Assembly: GCA_937967325.1 (NCBI GenBank)
Contig: CALBSQ010000053.1
Span: 16,506 to 80,505, forward strand
From: an uncultured Chloroflexota bacterium
Lineage (GTDB): Bacteria; Chloroflexota; UBA4733
Direction: 5' to 3'
DNA length: 64,000 bases
Shown: positions 8,971-16,575 of the stretch, piece by piece
Layout: each line of letters starts with the position of its first letter
Numbering within the stretch: the first letter of the stretch is position 1
Notes under the pieces: model-generated
Databases searched by the model: none
What the model saw: the letters and a program-made list of their open reading frames with translations, nothing else
What the model was told of the DNA's origin: nothing
Position numbers and translations under genes: made by a program

Positions 8971-9489
8971 ATGGGCATGCTCGTCGCGATATTCCTCCTC
9001 GCGCTGGTCGCATGCACCCGGCCTTTCGGTGCGGCATCTCCGCCGAGTCGCTGCGGCCCGCCCAGTCCGATCGATCCGCGTTTCCACGTGGCGGTGGCCG
9101 GGCCGCTGGTCTTCTATGGCGGTCTAGACACCACCCATGCGATTGTCGGGGACTTCGCTCCGGGCATTCCAGCCAAGGTGGGCATCTCGGCCCTCCACCC
9201 CATCACCACGCCGCTCACGCTGGAAGGCTGGGACTGCGCGAGCGGAAAGCGGCTGCGCTTCTGGTACCATCCGGGCAGCCCATTCGACTCCGTGCCGGTC
9301 ACCGCGGCACAGCTTGCTGCCGCGGGGGACCTGACGGCGGTCCTGCCGCCGGACGATCGGGGGTTCTACCCGGGCTATATACTGTTCACTCATCCCGGCA
9401 ACTGGAAGGTCGAGGTACGCCAGGGCGATCAGATGCTCGGCTCCGTGGTCTTCGACGTGCTGGACCCGAACGACCGGGGGAGCGACTAA
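8971..9489 (+). CDS. Secreted lipoprotein of unknown function
   Basis: The 172-residue product starts with a hydrophobic signal (MLVAIFLLALVACTR) whose LVAC is a lipobox. The rest is a compact beta-rich domain with no motif I recognise. Features include VAGPLVFYGGLDTTHAIVG, a single Cys in WDCASGK and the Pro/Asp-rich LPPDDRGFYPGYILF. The overall look is of an immunoglobulin-like or all-beta extracellular domain. AGGGAGCG lies rather far upstream of the first ATG; a second ATG at 8977 is equally possible. Confidence 0.75.
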   Translation: MGMLVAIFLLALVACTRPFGAASPPSRCGPPSPIDPRFHVAVAGPLVFYGGLDTTHAIVGDFAPGIPAKVGISALHPITTPLTLEGWDCASGKRLRFWYHPGSPFDSVPVTAAQLAAAGDLTAVLPPDDRGFYPGYILFTHPGNWKVEVRQGDQMLGSVVFDVLDPNDRGSD

Positions 9490-9541
9490 CCCGGAATGTG
9501 TGATCGTGCGCTGCGAAAGTTACGCTCTGAGGAGGCAGACA

Positions 9542-9841
9542 ATGTTCGTCGTGATCCGCGAGAATACGTTCGATCCCAAGAAGCTGGTGAGGGGACAGGC
9601 TCAGCTTGAGGAGTTCGCTGCGCTGCACGCCCGGCAGCCGGGATACAAGGGCAACCTGGTGGTGGATGCCGGCAACGGCCGCGCTATCGCGGTAACGCTC
9701 TGGGACTCCGAGGAGCAAGGGGCCGCCGCCCGCGCCGTCGTGGAGCCCGCTGCTGTCCGCCTGCTCCAACCGCTACTGACCGTCCCGTCGCGCCTGCTGG
9801 GCAGTGGTAACGTCGTGAGCCAGGACCTCGTGACGGAGTAA
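9542..9841 (+). CDS. ABM-like ferredoxin-fold monooxygenase/stress protein
   Basis: The 99-residue protein starts at an ATG behind GAGGAGGCAG. It shows the pattern of the antibiotic-biosynthesis-monooxygenase/dimeric alpha-beta barrel fold: MFVVIRENTFDPKK, then a helix with ARQPGYKGNLVVDAGNGRAIAVTLWDSEEQG. Such proteins are small dimers that bind hydrophobic compounds or haem. The sequence gives no specific substrate. It follows the lipoprotein gene by 52 bases. Confidence 0.75.
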   Translation: MFVVIRENTFDPKKLVRGQAQLEEFAALHARQPGYKGNLVVDAGNGRAIAVTLWDSEEQGAAARAVVEPAAVRLLQPLLTVPSRLLGSGNVVSQDLVTE

Positions 9842-9935
9842 ACGACGCGCGGGCGATCCGAGGAGATACCTCGTGGATGGGCGTGCTCCTCCGTTCCACG
9901 ACCGAGTTTTGCACGGCCAGCGCGCAGCGTAGTGC

Positions 9936-10139
9936 TATTCGGGCGCTTCCTGCCAGTCCACCACCATATCACGCGATGCCTCGGTCAGGATGACGCGGTC
10001 CTAGGACGCGGCCGGCGCGTACCCGAGCGCACTATCGGCGAGGAGCAGCGTGACGTTGCCAATGCCTCCGGAGGCTGCCCTCGGCCTTCAGTTGCTTGAT
10101 GAGGGCTTCAGCCAGAGCCGGCGCGTCATGCCCGGCCAT
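9936..10139 (-). pseudogene. Remnant of a protein-L-isoaspartate methyltransferase-like gene
   Basis: From an ATG at 10139 the minus strand reads MAGHDAPALAEALIKQLKAEG. After a frame change it continues as GIGNVTLLLADSALGYAP, then an in-frame TAG, then DRVILTEASRDMVVDWQEAP and another stop. The order N-terminal helix, NVTxxxxDxxxGY and YDxxIxTxAxxD matches PCMT-type methyltransferases with most of the central domain deleted. At least one deletion, one frameshift and one nonsense codon make it a dead gene. Confidence 0.6.
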
Positions 10140-10289
10140 TAGGTCTCCTCGGCGCCAGTCACTCAAGATAGCGGGGTACGCCATCCCATGCTGCCTGCGC
10201 GGTCGTGAGAGCATTGCCCAAGGTGCAGGTGCTGCGAGGAGCCAGCGGTTTCCCGGCGGTACAATTCCATACATCAGAGACGGGGACGC

Positions 10290-10769
10290 ATGATGACCGA
10301 CACCCAGCTCGAGTCAACCTGCGGAACTTGCCGCGCCAATCGCGGCGAGCTGCCGGCGCCGGGCGGGGTGATCTACCAGGATGCGTCCTGGCGCCTGGAG
10401 CACATCCTGGCGCCGATTCCGCTGGCCGGCTGGCTGGTCCTCAAGCCGCTGCGCCACGTCGAGGCCATGGCCGACCTGTCGTCCGAGGAGGCGGCCGCCT
10501 TCGGGCCGCTCGTTCGGCGGATCACGAGGGCCATGCGCGAGGTGCTCCAGCCGGCCAAGGTCTATCTGTGCCAGTTCTCCGAGGCGGAGCACTTCGCGCA
10601 CATCCACTTCCACCTGATCCCACGCTCCGCCGATATACCGAAGGAGCGGCGAGGCCCCGCCGTGTTTGATCTCCTCAGCGCCGCCGCGCAGGGCGGTCGC
10701 AAGCTGGCGCCGCTGGAGGAGGCCGAGCGGATCGCGGCGGCAGTGCGGGAGCGGCTGCTCACCGAGTAA
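10290..10769 (+). CDS. HIT family protein (nucleotide hydrolase/transferase)
   Basis: The 159-residue protein carries the histidine-triad motif HIHFH at residues 104-108. An N-terminal CGTC pair (residues 11-14) may bind zinc. A typical HIT core lies in between (GWLVLKPLRHVEAMADLSSEEAAAF). HIT enzymes hydrolyse phosphoramidate or dinucleoside polyphosphate bonds. Two ATG codons in tandem (10290 and 10293) make the exact start uncertain by one residue. It is a single-gene unit. Confidence 0.9.
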   Translation: MMTDTQLESTCGTCRANRGELPAPGGVIYQDASWRLEHILAPIPLAGWLVLKPLRHVEAMADLSSEEAAAFGPLVRRITRAMREVLQPAKVYLCQFSEAEHFAHIHFHLIPRSADIPKERRGPAVFDLLSAAAQGGRKLAPLEEAERIAAAVRERLLTE

Positions 10770-11067
10770 GGAATGCATGCGTTCTATTCCTGGTTGCGGT
10801 GCATGCCCGCCGGTCTGCGCGGTACTGGTCGACATCGGTAGCGGCTTCCCTTGGCTGCAGCCTTTTTCATTCGCCCCTTGGGAAGCGCTTCTGAGGATTG
10901 CCTCCGGTAAGCCAACCCAACTCTCCATTGGTACATTTGTGGAGGGCATGTGGGCTACTGATTGGGCCGGGATTCCGCTGGCAGCATCGAACGCCGATAG
11001 CCTTGATGGAGTGAATTGCCGTACACTGGCATTTGGGTGAATCACATCAGGAATCGATGGCTGGCCG
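10770..11067. other. Intergenic region, nothing recognised
   Basis: Between the HIT gene and the nucleotidyltransferase gene there is no open frame with protein-like composition, no strong hairpin and no repeat that I can support. Confidence 0.5.
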
Positions 11068-11412
11068 ATGGTTGCCACGCGAAGTGCCGATGAGACCAAT
11101 GTTGCTGACGCGATCGCCCTCATCACCGACCGCGTCGTGCGCGAGTTCGCTCCGCGGCGGATCATCCTCTTCGGCTCGCAAGCCCGCGGTGACGCGGATG
11201 CGCGGAGCGATGTGGATTTGCTCGTCGTGCTGGACGGAGTGACCAACCGACGAGATGCCAGCGTAGCGATCTTGCGATCCTTGGCCGACCTCACGGTTCC
11301 GGCCGACATTGTGGTCACAACCCCGGAGGAAATCGCGCGGCGGGGCCACGTCGTCGGGACGGTGCTGCGATCCGCGCTGCGCGAAGGCAGGGTGCTCTAT
11401 GAGCGATCCTGA
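11068..11412 (+). CDS. MNT-type nucleotidyltransferase (antitoxin)
   Basis: The 114-residue protein has the minimal nucleotidyltransferase signature GSQARGDADARSDVD (GSx10DxD) with a third acidic residue in PADIVV. In characterised MntA/HepT pairs, such proteins transfer AMP groups to a HEPN toxin. Its stop codon lies inside the start of the next frame, which encodes only the first part of a HEPN protein. The antitoxin has therefore probably lost its toxin. Confidence 0.85.
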   Translation: MVATRSADETNVADAIALITDRVVREFAPRRIILFGSQARGDADARSDVDLLVVLDGVTNRRDASVAILRSLADLTVPADIVVTTPEEIARRGHVVGTVLRSALREGRVLYERS

Positions 11413-11473
11413 GACGATCGGGGAGGCTCGCCGCTGGCTACGATTCGCCGATGAGCTACTGATAAGCAACTGA
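11399..11473 (+). pseudogene. Truncated HEPN toxin, N-terminal remnant
   Basis: An ATG at 11399, overlapping the MNT gene by 14 bases, opens 24 codons: MSDPETIGEARRWLRFADELL and then a stop. This is how HEPN-domain partners of MNT proteins begin (an N-terminal helix with a WLRxAxxDL-like pattern). The catalytic Rx4-6H helix is missing. The next gene begins 11 bases later, so the rest was deleted. Confidence 0.6.
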
Positions 11474-11484
11474 ACGAGGTCCGG

Positions 11485-12333
11485 TTGGACAGGGATACGA
11501 GGGTCGTGACCGCACACGACATCCGCGCTGCGACGAGAGAGATTGGCCTGGTCGGTCGGCCGATCTGTGTGCATGTGTCGCTGTGCTCCTTCGGCTGGAT
11601 TGAGGGTGGGGCGGCGAGCGTCGTAGAGGGGCTGTTGGCCGAGGGCTGTACCGTGCTGGCGCCGACGTTCTCCTACCGCTTCGGCAACATGCCGTCGCCG
11701 GGCATGCGGCGCTGGGCGCAAAACGCCTGGCAGGAAGAACGAAGCTGGGACGACACGGAAGCTCGCGCCCTGGTGTATCGGCCCGATAGCCAGGATATCG
11801 ACCAGCGCGACATGGGCGCGATCGCTACGGCCTTGCTCGGCATGCCCGGCCGCGGCCGCGGCGATCACCCGCTCAACTCCTTCGCGGCAGTCGGTCCGTT
11901 GGCAGCGGAGCTGATCGCCGGCCAGACGCCGATGGACGTGTACGCTCCCTTGAAAGCGCTTGTGGAGCGTGACGGTGCCGTCGTACTGATGGGGGTGGGG
12001 CTAGACAAGATGACCCTTCTGCATCTGGCGGAGGAGCGGGCTGGTCGGCGGATGTTCCGGCGCTGGGCGAACGGTCCGAATGGCCAGCCGATGGAGGTTG
12101 CGGCGGGCGGCGATTCTGCCGGCTTCCCGAACTTGGGGCCGGCGCTCGATCCCTTCGCCTCAGAACGCCGGGTCGGCGCGAGCCGCTGGCGCGCGTTCCC
12201 AGCGGGCGCGACGCTGGACGCGGCAACCCGCGCCATCCGGGCGCATCCGGCCGTCACTCGTTGTGCGGCGGATTGCTTGGAGTGTCGCGATGCCATCGCC
12301 GGCGGGCCCGTCCCGCTCGCTGGCGTGACCTGA
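11485..12333 (+). CDS. AAC(3) family N-acetyltransferase-like protein
   Basis: The protein has 282 residues from a TTG at 11485; a GTG at 11506 is an alternative. It contains family hallmarks: VHVSLCSFGWIEGGAASVV, APTFSYRF, HPLNSFAAVGPLA and a long VVLMGVGLDKMTLLHLAEE. The H-S-F and LxxLGxG-like parts fit the Antibiotic_NAT fold, which acetylates an amine using acetyl-CoA. Many such proteins act on metabolites rather than drugs. It sits where the missing HEPN toxin should be, so its 5' end may have been joined by deletion. Confidence 0.8.
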   Translation: MDRDTRVVTAHDIRAATREIGLVGRPICVHVSLCSFGWIEGGAASVVEGLLAEGCTVLAPTFSYRFGNMPSPGMRRWAQNAWQEERSWDDTEARALVYRPDSQDIDQRDMGAIATALLGMPGRGRGDHPLNSFAAVGPLAAELIAGQTPMDVYAPLKALVERDGAVVLMGVGLDKMTLLHLAEERAGRRMFRRWANGPNGQPMEVAAGGDSAGFPNLGPALDPFASERRVGASRWRAFPAGATLDAATRAIRAHPAVTRCAADCLECRDAIAGGPVPLAGVT

Positions 12334-12481
12334 CGGTAGAGTGCCTAAAGTCACCGGTGCGTGTCGGCGCGGAAGTAGTCTGCCCGCTTGAACGTAGACT
12401 TCCTCCTACGTCCCGTTCAGGTGACTTCATATCCGGTTTCAGGACCCATCTACATGCGAACCCAGCGAGTGGGCTCTGTCA

Positions 12482-12525
12482 GGGCGCCCCGGCGCCCGGC
12501 TGCGCGACTGCCGGCCTCAGGCCGG
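12482..12525. repeat. Two adjacent GC-rich hairpins
   Basis: GGGCGCC-CC-GGCGCCC at 12482-12497 and CCGGCCT-C-AGGCCGG at 12511-12525 are perfect short palindromes. They lie just past the stop of the minus-strand methyltransferase gene at 12532. They could end transcription from that side, but no T-run follows. The rest of 12334-12531 holds no gene. Confidence 0.4.
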
Positions 12526-12531
12526 TGTTCG

Positions 12532-13302
12532 TCACAGGGTCGCAGGCGGCTCGCGCTTGCGGGCGCCGAGCACCAGGAAGGAAGGAGCGACGAGCTGCCG
12601 CTGATAGGTGGCAGGCCGTGCAACTGCGAAGACCTCATCGGGTAATGGCTCGTCCAGTGTGTCGATCAGCAAGCCGGCATCCCGCAGATGGCGGGCATAC
12701 CATTCTAGCGGGCGGTGGTAGCGCATGATCGGGGCGGGCTGGTCACGATGGAGCCGGTCAGCGACGGAGTACGCCGTCCGGTAGCGCCACACTCGACGGA
12801 TCGTGCGGCGCTCACCGTCCACCGTCTCCTCCGTCCAGGCGGAGGCGAGCGGAGGCTCGAAACAGGGATGCAGCAGCGTGGCGACGAAGCGCCCGCCCGG
12901 CCGCACGACGCGCCCCGCTTCACGTAGGATGCCTGCTCCGTCGGCCGCGTCCATGAGCACCATGTGCGCGGTCACCAAGTCGAAGCGGTCCGGCGGGAAG
13001 GGGAGGTGAGCAGCGTCGGCGACGAGGGCGTCGATCCCGAGCGGATTGCTCGCTTCCCGCGCCCTGGCTCGCGCCACCAGGGTGTGGGACAGGTCGATGC
13101 CGATCACCCGCGCACCGTGCTCAGCCAGGAGCCGGCTGGCCAGACCGTTGCCGCAACCCAGGTCGAGCGCCGACTTCCCGGCAACATCGCCGAGGGCTTG
13201 CAACAGGGCGGGGAGCAGCCAATGTCGGTGCGTACGATCGCCTTGCTCGCCCATCGTCTGGTCGTACCACTCCGCGATGGCCTCGAAGCTGCCGTGCTCC
13301 AT
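12532..13302 (-). CDS. Class I SAM-dependent methyltransferase
   Basis: The product has 256 residues. Motif I SALDLGCGNGLASRLL lies at about residues 44-59. It is followed by the acidic loop end VIGIDLS, a motif ALVADAAHLPFPPDRFDLV, and the post-motif HMVLMDAADGAGILREAGRVVRPGGRFV. The C-terminal part is rich in aromatic residues (WRYRTAYSVADRLHRD, PLEWYARHLRDAGL), as in small-molecule methyltransferases of the UbiE/arsenite-like set. The substrate is unknown. It is a single gene. Confidence 0.88.
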   Translation of the reverse strand: MEHGSFEAIAEWYDQTMGEQGDRTHRHWLLPALLQALGDVAGKSALDLGCGNGLASRLLAEHGARVIGIDLSHTLVARARAREASNPLGIDALVADAAHLPFPPDRFDLVTAHMVLMDAADGAGILREAGRVVRPGGRFVATLLHPCFEPPLASAWTEETVDGERRTIRRVWRYRTAYSVADRLHRDQPAPIMRYHRPLEWYARHLRDAGLLIDTLDEPLPDEVFAVARPATYQRQLVAPSFLVLGARKREPPATL

Positions 13303-13436
13303 CGTCCTCCCATATTCCGGTGCGCCGTGGGCGACAGTGCGCCCGGCCGCGTCTCAGTGGCAGGAGCGATTAAACAGTAAGACGACTCATCAGGACCGCC
13401 TACCTACAAGGATGTAACTGCAGAGGATCTTCTTGC

Positions 13437-13821
13437 ATGGATGTGACCCTCGATCTCGCCTTTACGCCTCGCTGCCCGCTGCCCGGCAAGCCGTTCACAG
13501 AGAGCAGCTTCGTTCGCACCACGGCTCGGCATACTTTCGCTTTTGCGGATCTCGCGGTCGCGTTGGTCGACGTCTGGAACTTTGGCTGGGAGGATACACC
13601 CATCGGGCCAACGCTGGGTCCAGAGCTCAGCCTGGAGCGCGGCCACTCGCATGCCCAACGCAAGCGCCGGCTCTTGGGGACGTGCCTGGCCCTTGCCGTC
13701 GACGAGTTGCGGGCCTTTGGTGTGCCGATCTTTCACTGCACCCGCGCCGACGTCCTTGCCAGCTACCCACAGTGGCAGGACTCCACGACGCCTGTGGAGC
13801 GCGAGCGGTTCCTCGGGGCGC
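13437..13821 (+). pseudogene. Isochorismatase-family cysteine hydrolase, C-terminus lost
   Basis: From the ATG at 13437 (behind AGAGGATC) the frame reads ALVDVWNFGWED, a first-motif aspartate context of isochorismatase-like hydrolases. It continues with a helix (LLGTCLALAVDELRAFGVPIFHCTRAD) and ASYPQWQ. Around 13821 the homology stops and the frame runs antisense through the LD-carboxypeptidase fragment. The catalytic cysteine region is therefore missing. Confidence 0.6.
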
Positions 13822-14256
13822 TCATCGCACTGCCGCTTCTTCCAGCGCGAAGCGATCTGCTCCGGCATCGAGCGCGGCGCGCACGCCCAGCGGCAGTATC
13901 AGCCGGGGATCGGTGTGACCGAAGGTTAGGATCGGAAAGTCCCAGGATGCCGTGTGACGCAGCAGGAGGTCGTCTACCTGCCGGTGCTCGGCGTCGGACA
14001 GCCCCCAAATCTTGCCGACCACCATCCCAGCTAACGGGTCGAACACGCCGAGCAGGCCGAGATGCGTCAGCGCCTCATCGATGGCATGCACCGGCGCGGA
14101 CTCCAGCTTGACTTCCTCCCAGAACAGGATTGCCCCGATGAAGGAGGGCCGGTAGACCGTGCCGGCCAGTGAGCGCAGGGTACCCAGGTTGCCGCCCACT
14201 AGTGGACCGCTTGCGAGACCCGGCCGCAGCCAGCGCCAGCCGTCGTTCGGGTACAT
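13822..14256 (-). pseudogene. LD-carboxypeptidase (S66) C-terminal fragment
   Basis: The minus strand reads SGPLVGGNLGTLRSLAGT, then GAILFWEEV and ILTFGHTDPRLILPLGVRAAL, ending in the usual ...LEEAAVR tail. These are the C-terminal glutamate/histidine half of S66 peptidases, which trim muramyl tetrapeptides between L- and D-residues. The N-terminal half with the catalytic serine is absent. It abuts the truncated isochorismatase gene tail to tail. Confidence 0.7.
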
Positions 14257-14314
14257 CGGCCGGGGGGCGTCATCGCTCGGCGCGGCGTCGGTCCACGCCT
14301 CCGGTGGAAGCAGC

Positions 14315-14416
14315 CGGCCGACAGCGTGCCTCGACGAAGATCACCGGGAATCCGGCGAAGAGTGGGTGATAATGCTCCAACCAGCACGGTGTGACCATAG
14401 TCTCCGCGATGATGCT
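14315..14416 (-). pseudogene. Remnant of a CPT-like phosphotransferase/kinase
   Basis: A short stretch reads SIIAETMVTPCWLEHY then FAGFPVIFVEARCRPAAS. This resembles the segment after Walker A in chloramphenicol-phosphotransferase-like P-loop kinases (...VLFVGVRCPLEV...). Nothing on either side continues the similarity, so only about 34 residues survive. The call rests on pattern memory. Confidence 0.35.
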
Positions 14417-14439
14417 GTGCCAGGAAGGATCAGGTCGCC

Positions 14440-14781
14440 TTGCTTTCCATTGTTCTCGCGGTCCACCGCGTGCTGCCAGACCGTGCCGCGACACCAGGCG
14501 CCATCGCCACCCTAACCAAAAAAGCCGCCGATCGGGGTGCGGAGTTGATACTTTTCGCCGAGACGGCCGTCACCGGCTTTGTCGCGACCGGCGACCCGGC
14601 TCACGATCTGCCACTGGGCGAGCCGGTACCAGGACCGTCGACGCTGGCACTGGCGGAGGTCGCTCGGCAGCGGTGCATCTGGCTCGGACTGGGTCTTTAC
14701 CAGCGGGATGGTGGCCGGCTCTATGATTCCGCGGTGCTGCTCTCGCCCGATGGTCAGGTCGTAAACGTTCCACAACGATGA
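14440..14781 (+). pseudogene. Carbon-nitrogen hydrolase (nitrilase) N-terminal fragment
   Basis: The frame reads a nitrilase-like start: IVLAVHRVLPDRAATPGAI, a helix, and then LILFAETAVTGF, where the glutamate is the first catalytic residue of the Glu-Lys-Cys triad. It continues with GLYQRDGGRLYDSAVLLSPDGQ and ends at a stop at 14781 after about 113 of some 270 expected residues. The lysine and cysteine are missing, so it cannot be active. A promoter for the next gene starts 15 bases later. Confidence 0.7.
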
Positions 14782-14795
14782 AGCTTGCTCCGGCG

Positions 14796-14824
14796 TTGAC
14801 ACGCCGACGCTTCATTGGTATATT
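14796..14824 (+). promoter_or_regulatory. Sigma-70 type promoter for the sugar-binding protein gene
   Basis: TTGACA at 14796-14801 and TATATT at 14819-14824 are separated by exactly 17 bases. They lie about 100 bases upstream of the ATG at 14927 and just past the end of the broken nitrilase gene. This is the best consensus promoter I see in the window. Confidence 0.7.
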
Positions 14825-14926
14825 ACCGGCATATCATGCTGCCTGCCGCCCCTGGCTCTCGCGCGGGGTAGCCGCCGGGGATGGCGACACCCTCCCTTAG
14901 TGAGTGGTTTTGCAGGAGGGTTGACC

Positions 14927-16528
14927 ATGGCTCTTGAGTTATCCCAGCCAACGACCCGTCGCCGGCTTCTCCGCAGTGCTGGCATGGTGAGCGTCATGTG
15001 CTCCCTGCTGCTCGCCGCGTGCGGTGGCGCCGCTGCTGTCAGCACCGGAAGCTCCGTCGGGAGTGCCGCCTCCTCCGCCAACACCGGCGCGGCTTCCAGC
15101 AGCCCGGCTAGCTCCGGCGCAGCGGCGGTCACGACTTCCAGCGCGGTCGCCAGTACCAGTGCCGCGTCCAGCAGCGCCGTCGTGTCCAGCAGTAGCGCTG
15201 CCCCGGTCAGCAGTGTCGTCACCAGCACGACCGCCAGCGCCACGAGCGCGGCTGCCCTCAGCGCGAGCACCGCGGCTGCTTCCGCTCCAGCCGCGGCCGG
15301 ACTCAAGATCAGCTTCCTCAACTGGTACACCACCTCGGTCGTTGGCGCAGATACCGCCAAGGTGCTGGGTGGTCTGCTGGATACGTATAAGCAACGAACC
15401 GGGGTGACGGTGGAGAATGTCGGGGCAGGCTTTTCCGACGTCAGCCAGAAGCTCCTGGCCGGCGTGGCTGCGAATGACCCTCCGGACGCCTCCTTCAGCT
15501 CGATTATCTGGGGCCGCGACTGGTATGACCAGGGTATCCTGGCCGACATCGATTCTTTCGTGGCCCAGGCCGCGGATGTGCAGGGCGACAAGTTCTTCGC
15601 GGCCTCCAAGCAGTTTCGCCAGACGTGCGGTCACACCTTCGGCCTGCCGGTCATGGGGCCGGAGTCGCTGATCTTCTGGGTGGATCAGAACAAGCTCCAG
15701 GCGGCCGGCTTCGACCCCATGGGCAAGGACCTGAAGACCTGGGACGACCTGGCGCGCGGCGCGCAGAAGCTGACCAAGACGGGTCCCGACGGCAAGATCA
15801 CCCTGGCCGGGCTGGCCACCACGGGCAGTCTGGGCATCGCCTGGCTCACCGCCTGGACTGAGACCACCGGCCACTCGCTGTTCGACGCCGAGCAGAACGC
15901 CGCCTACTACAACGCCCCCGAGACCGTTTCTGCCGTTCAGTTCCTCGTCGATCTGGCCAACAAGGACAACGTAGCGCCGCCTCTAGCTGAGAAGGGCAGA
16001 CCAGCCAACCTAGCCGCGATCGGGACGGGCAAGGCGGCGATGGCCCTGGACGAGACCGAGCCGGGCGACCAGTTCCAATACGTCAACTCCAACTTGTGGA
16101 TGGCTCCGCTGCCCGCCGCGCCGACAGCCCAGGGCCAGGCGGCGACGGCCACCTGGCTCAACTTCATGGTGATGCCCAAGAACGGCAAGCATATCCCCGA
16201 GGCCTTCCAGCCTATTCGCTTCCTCGCCGGCTTCGAGGCGCAAGTGCAGCTGGAGCTCTTCCCGCCCGGCGCACCGCCGTCGCTGGCGCCGCGTTTCGAC
16301 TTCTACGACTCGCCGCAGTGGAAACAGGCGCTTAAGGATCACCCGAATCTGCAAGGGGCGGTCGATATCGCCAAGCTGCCCGGCGTCTACCCCTACCACC
16401 GCTTCACCGACCAGAACAAGCAGATCGCCCCGCTGTTACAAAAGGCCTGCACAGCCCAGATGGACGTCAAGACCGCGCTGGACCAGGCGCAGCAGTTCGC
16501 CACCCAGATCCTGGCGCCCAAGCAGTAG
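14927..16528 (+). CDS. Extracellular sugar-binding lipoprotein (ABC transporter), orphan
   Basis: The start follows GCAGGAGGG. The 533-residue product has TTRRRLLRSA (twin-arginine-like, residues 9-18) and a lipobox LLLAAC with Cys32. A very long Ser/Ala/Thr linker spans about residues 35-125. The mature domain is a family 1 solute-binding protein: ISFLNWYTTS, VENVGAGFSDVSQKLLAGVA, DPPDASFSSI and GLPVMGPESLIFWVDQNKL. It would present a carbohydrate-like ligand to an ABC importer. The next gene, 47 bases on, encodes a ceramidase-like hydrolase, suggesting a joint role. No permease genes lie nearby. Confidence 0.9.
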   Translation: MALELSQPTTRRRLLRSAGMVSVMCSLLLAACGGAAAVSTGSSVGSAASSANTGAASSSPASSGAAAVTTSSAVASTSAASSSAVVSSSSAAPVSSVVTSTTASATSAAALSASTAAASAPAAAGLKISFLNWYTTSVVGADTAKVLGGLLDTYKQRTGVTVENVGAGFSDVSQKLLAGVAANDPPDASFSSIIWGRDWYDQGILADIDSFVAQAADVQGDKFFAASKQFRQTCGHTFGLPVMGPESLIFWVDQNKLQAAGFDPMGKDLKTWDDLARGAQKLTKTGPDGKITLAGLATTGSLGIAWLTAWTETTGHSLFDAEQNAAYYNAPETVSAVQFLVDLANKDNVAPPLAEKGRPANLAAIGTGKAAMALDETEPGDQFQYVNSNLWMAPLPAAPTAQGQAATATWLNFMVMPKNGKHIPEAFQPIRFLAGFEAQVQLELFPPGAPPSLAPRFDFYDSPQWKQALKDHPNLQGAVDIAKLPGVYPYHRFTDQNKQIAPLLQKACTAQMDVKTALDQAQQFATQILAPKQ

Positions 16529-16575
16529 CGCCCGTCGGCGGCGCGCAATGCCTCTGAGGAAAAGGACATGGCATC

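Noticed and set aside
15040..15300. Low-complexity repetitive DNA rich in AGC/TCC/GCC
   Set aside because: This is the Ser/Ala/Thr linker-coding part of the sugar-binding lipoprotein gene and needs no separate explanation.
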